DNA of 64,000 nucleotides. Source: Sphagnum compactum. Its lineage: Eukaryota; Bryophyta; Sphagnopsida; Sphagnales. The stretch covers positions 13,694,304-13,758,303 of the forward strand of contig OZ234496.1 of assembly GCA_965153455.1 (NCBI GenBank). The letters run 5' to 3'. The position numbers were made by a program, and so were the translations under genes. Shown piece by piece: positions 61,850 to 64,000 of this stretch. The notes under the pieces are model-generated. The model saw only the letters and a list, made by a program, of their open reading frames with translations. It had not been told where the DNA came from and searched no databases. How positions within the stretch are numbered: position 1 is the stretch's first letter; each line of letters starts with the position of its first letter.

Positions 61850-64000
61850 TATATCCCTAATATATATCCTTAACACAATATATTCCTCGTATATCTTTAG
61901 TAAACCTTAATATACATCTAAGGACTTTACATCCATATCATCATTGTGACCAATATTCAATTATATTTGTAACTAGTGTGATATGTAATGGGTTAGGTGG
62001 ATGAAAATGTATTCACTTATAAATATTAGTTGGCATTAATTGCATCCCAAGTTGTAAATATGACCAAAGGAGGAAACAACTATAGTCATGTTGTCATAAT
62101 AATTACTACAAGGCATTTTACATGTCACATACAACTACATGACTAAGTTTGGGCATTGATAATAAAATGGTCAAATCATGAATACCATGTTTTGGTGTAA
62201 TGTTCAAACAAATGTCTTTACATATCTCCATTGATATTGGATCTACATTTTTTTGTTTGAAAACACGAGTTCATTGAAGTAAAATAGAACATTAGCAAAT
62301 ATTTCATGTGTATCACCTCTTAACCTTATTTTCAAAGGACATTGATCATATTTATACAATTACTGGTAATAAATTGACAATTTGACAACTACATATTAAT
62401 TATGTTGTTGCATTCAAAAACAAACAATATCCTTGGAAATGGTAGTACCAAGTGTATTGCTTCAAACAATGCTTGAAATGAAAAATCAAACAAGATTATT
62501 TGCATATTTAAAAGCATAGTTAGCCATGTAGACATTTTACATTAAAGTGAACAAGTCTTTTTAGCCATTGAAATGAAGCAAATTCCTTACATGTCAAATT
62601 GCTAGAAAAGCATTTATGACATTGTGTAAAGAAAAATCTTATAAAGATAATTGTTGTTTAAACAACTAATGAGTTTTTACAACTTCCTATGATGTTTTGT
62701 TTAAGAGGTCAACTACTAGGTTTAATATACGTATCCATGTATATGATAACATCAAGGTTGGAAAATAAATTGTATCATGCACTTTCATGCAATTCATGAG
62801 GGGACCATGTTGTCATCCATAAAGCAAACAAATCCCTTCTCCTCTAGGTTTTCACAAGTTGCATCTACTAGGGATTTAAAGAAGAAACCATCCTTGTTTT
62901 AAAAATCAATTAAAATCTTCAATGGACATTCAAATAGGCGAATGATACACCCTTTGACAACTCTATTGTTGACTCAAGAAGATTCCATGTAGCAAATGAA
63001 ATTGTTTATAAAAGAGTTTATACTCTAGGATACCTATTGTAAAGCATTGTGCACCATGGCCATTGGCTCCTTGGCTTAGAATCTTTCAAGCCAAAAGCTT
63101 TCCATCAAAAGAAAGAAGTCAAATATTCCCTACCCATCTTCAAACCAAAGGTTGCTTTTCATGAAAAAGGTTGTAGGTATTAGGATGCAAGTGGGGCATG
63201 GAATAAAAAAAGGGCAAGGACCATGGGCAATAGGTCAAAAGCACAAGGCAAGACATAACTTGGAAGCATTTCAAAAGTCGAGCATTATGATATAATCTCT
63301 CAGGCCTAAGATACTACAACGATGCCAAATAGGGACAATAAGGTGATCCTATTCACACTTGCTTAAAAAACTTATAGCATACACACACACACACACATAG
63401 AAAGCAATATTTTTGAAATTTCTTTCAAATTGGAAGATTAATTGGATTATTGCACTTTAGGTTTGAAGGGAAAATAAATAAATTTGCTTTGAATAAAAAA
63501 ATTTAACACTTGTTGAAGGATAATAAGGATTCAATTTTATGGTATATTCCTACAACAAGGGAACACCCTAAGTTGACTCTTCAAAAAAACATGTATTTAG
63601 AACTTTGCAAAACTAGATTCTTTTATACTAAAATAAATGACGAATTGATATCAATTGAGAAGGAGATTTGCGAAGGGGTTGAATTCAATACATTTCATTG
63701 TGGCCTCTTAAATTAGCTTACCTTTTCACATTGAAATCAAACAATATAGCCTACCAAATTAATATATGCATTGTGTTGATGCAAGATTAACATTTGAAGA
63801 AGCAAGGCATTTAAGCATGTCCCACAACAACATTGAGTAGTGGTATCTATATCAAGAAGGAATGACCTCAATGTGACTACAAATTTTTGTGTGGGGATAA
63901 GAATGGTTTTTAGTTTCAATGCCTAAATTACTCTTATGGATTTTTTTAAAGCTTTACAATGGGGAAATGGATAAGCTTACCCAAGTTCATTATATATTTG
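61850..64000. other. AT-rich intergenic DNA to window end
   Basis: There is an AC microsatellite at 63379-63399. A 68-codon plus frame at 63510-63716 (LKDNKDSILWYIPTTREHP) is mildly protein-like but unassigned. Nothing else is recognised. Confidence 0.6.

Overview
The window looks like nuclear DNA of a land plant with a large, repeat-rich genome. Support comes from plant-type protein-coding genes (a DREB-type AP2/ERF factor, a transit-peptide ribose-5-phosphate isomerase homologue, an F-box/LRR C-terminus), GT-AG introns, TTTAGGG-type telomere words, and Ty3/gypsy, CACTA and Mutator-like transposon debris. A gymnosperm or another big-genome vascular plant is my best guess, but the sequence alone does not settle it. 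Most of the 64 kb is AT-rich non-coding DNA. Only two genes appear complete.

Layout. 1-4860: AT-rich DNA with two small tandem-repeat blocks. 4862-8039 (minus): an intact nine-exon RPI4-like chloroplast gene, reconstructed exon by exon with all phases matching. 8200-12800: anonymous DNA with a 127-132 bp tandem repeat and a perfect hairpin. 12800-17640 (plus): scattered coding-like exons of an unidentified, decayed gene, interrupted by a solo-LTR-like insertion. 18030-22350 (minus): a long decayed gene of unknown family with arrays of imperfect hairpins at 19530-19690 and 22860-23430. 23440-28960: mostly empty.

28968-43240 is a nested retrotransposon region. Two related LTR/PBS ends face each other (28968-29200 and 42113-42346). 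Inside lie an F-box/LRR terminal exon (29896-30302), a degraded minus-strand Ty3/gypsy polyprotein (gag, protease, RT, RNase H), a 2753 bp CACTA element inserted cleanly in the RT (with its own nested element), and a second CACTA-like element rich in 25 bp minisatellite. A roughly 0.9 kb piece of the F-box locus is duplicated at 42349-43240.

43250-48000 holds small MITE-like and dispersed repeats. 49045-49905 is the single-exon DREB gene, followed by a minisatellite in its 3' flank. A 400 bp Mutator-type MITE with a 10 bp target duplication lies at 51469-51868. A larger element with related, roughly 190 bp inverted ends appears to span 52496-57683. That larger element carries a direct duplication, telomere-like words, an in-frame minisatellite and an approximately 1 kb array of about 20 perfect or near-perfect GGCC-centred hairpins (56160-57145), which is the most striking structure here. 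57700-64000 is AT-rich DNA with an approximately 850 bp stretch of CCTA/TAGG-rich low-complexity sequence.
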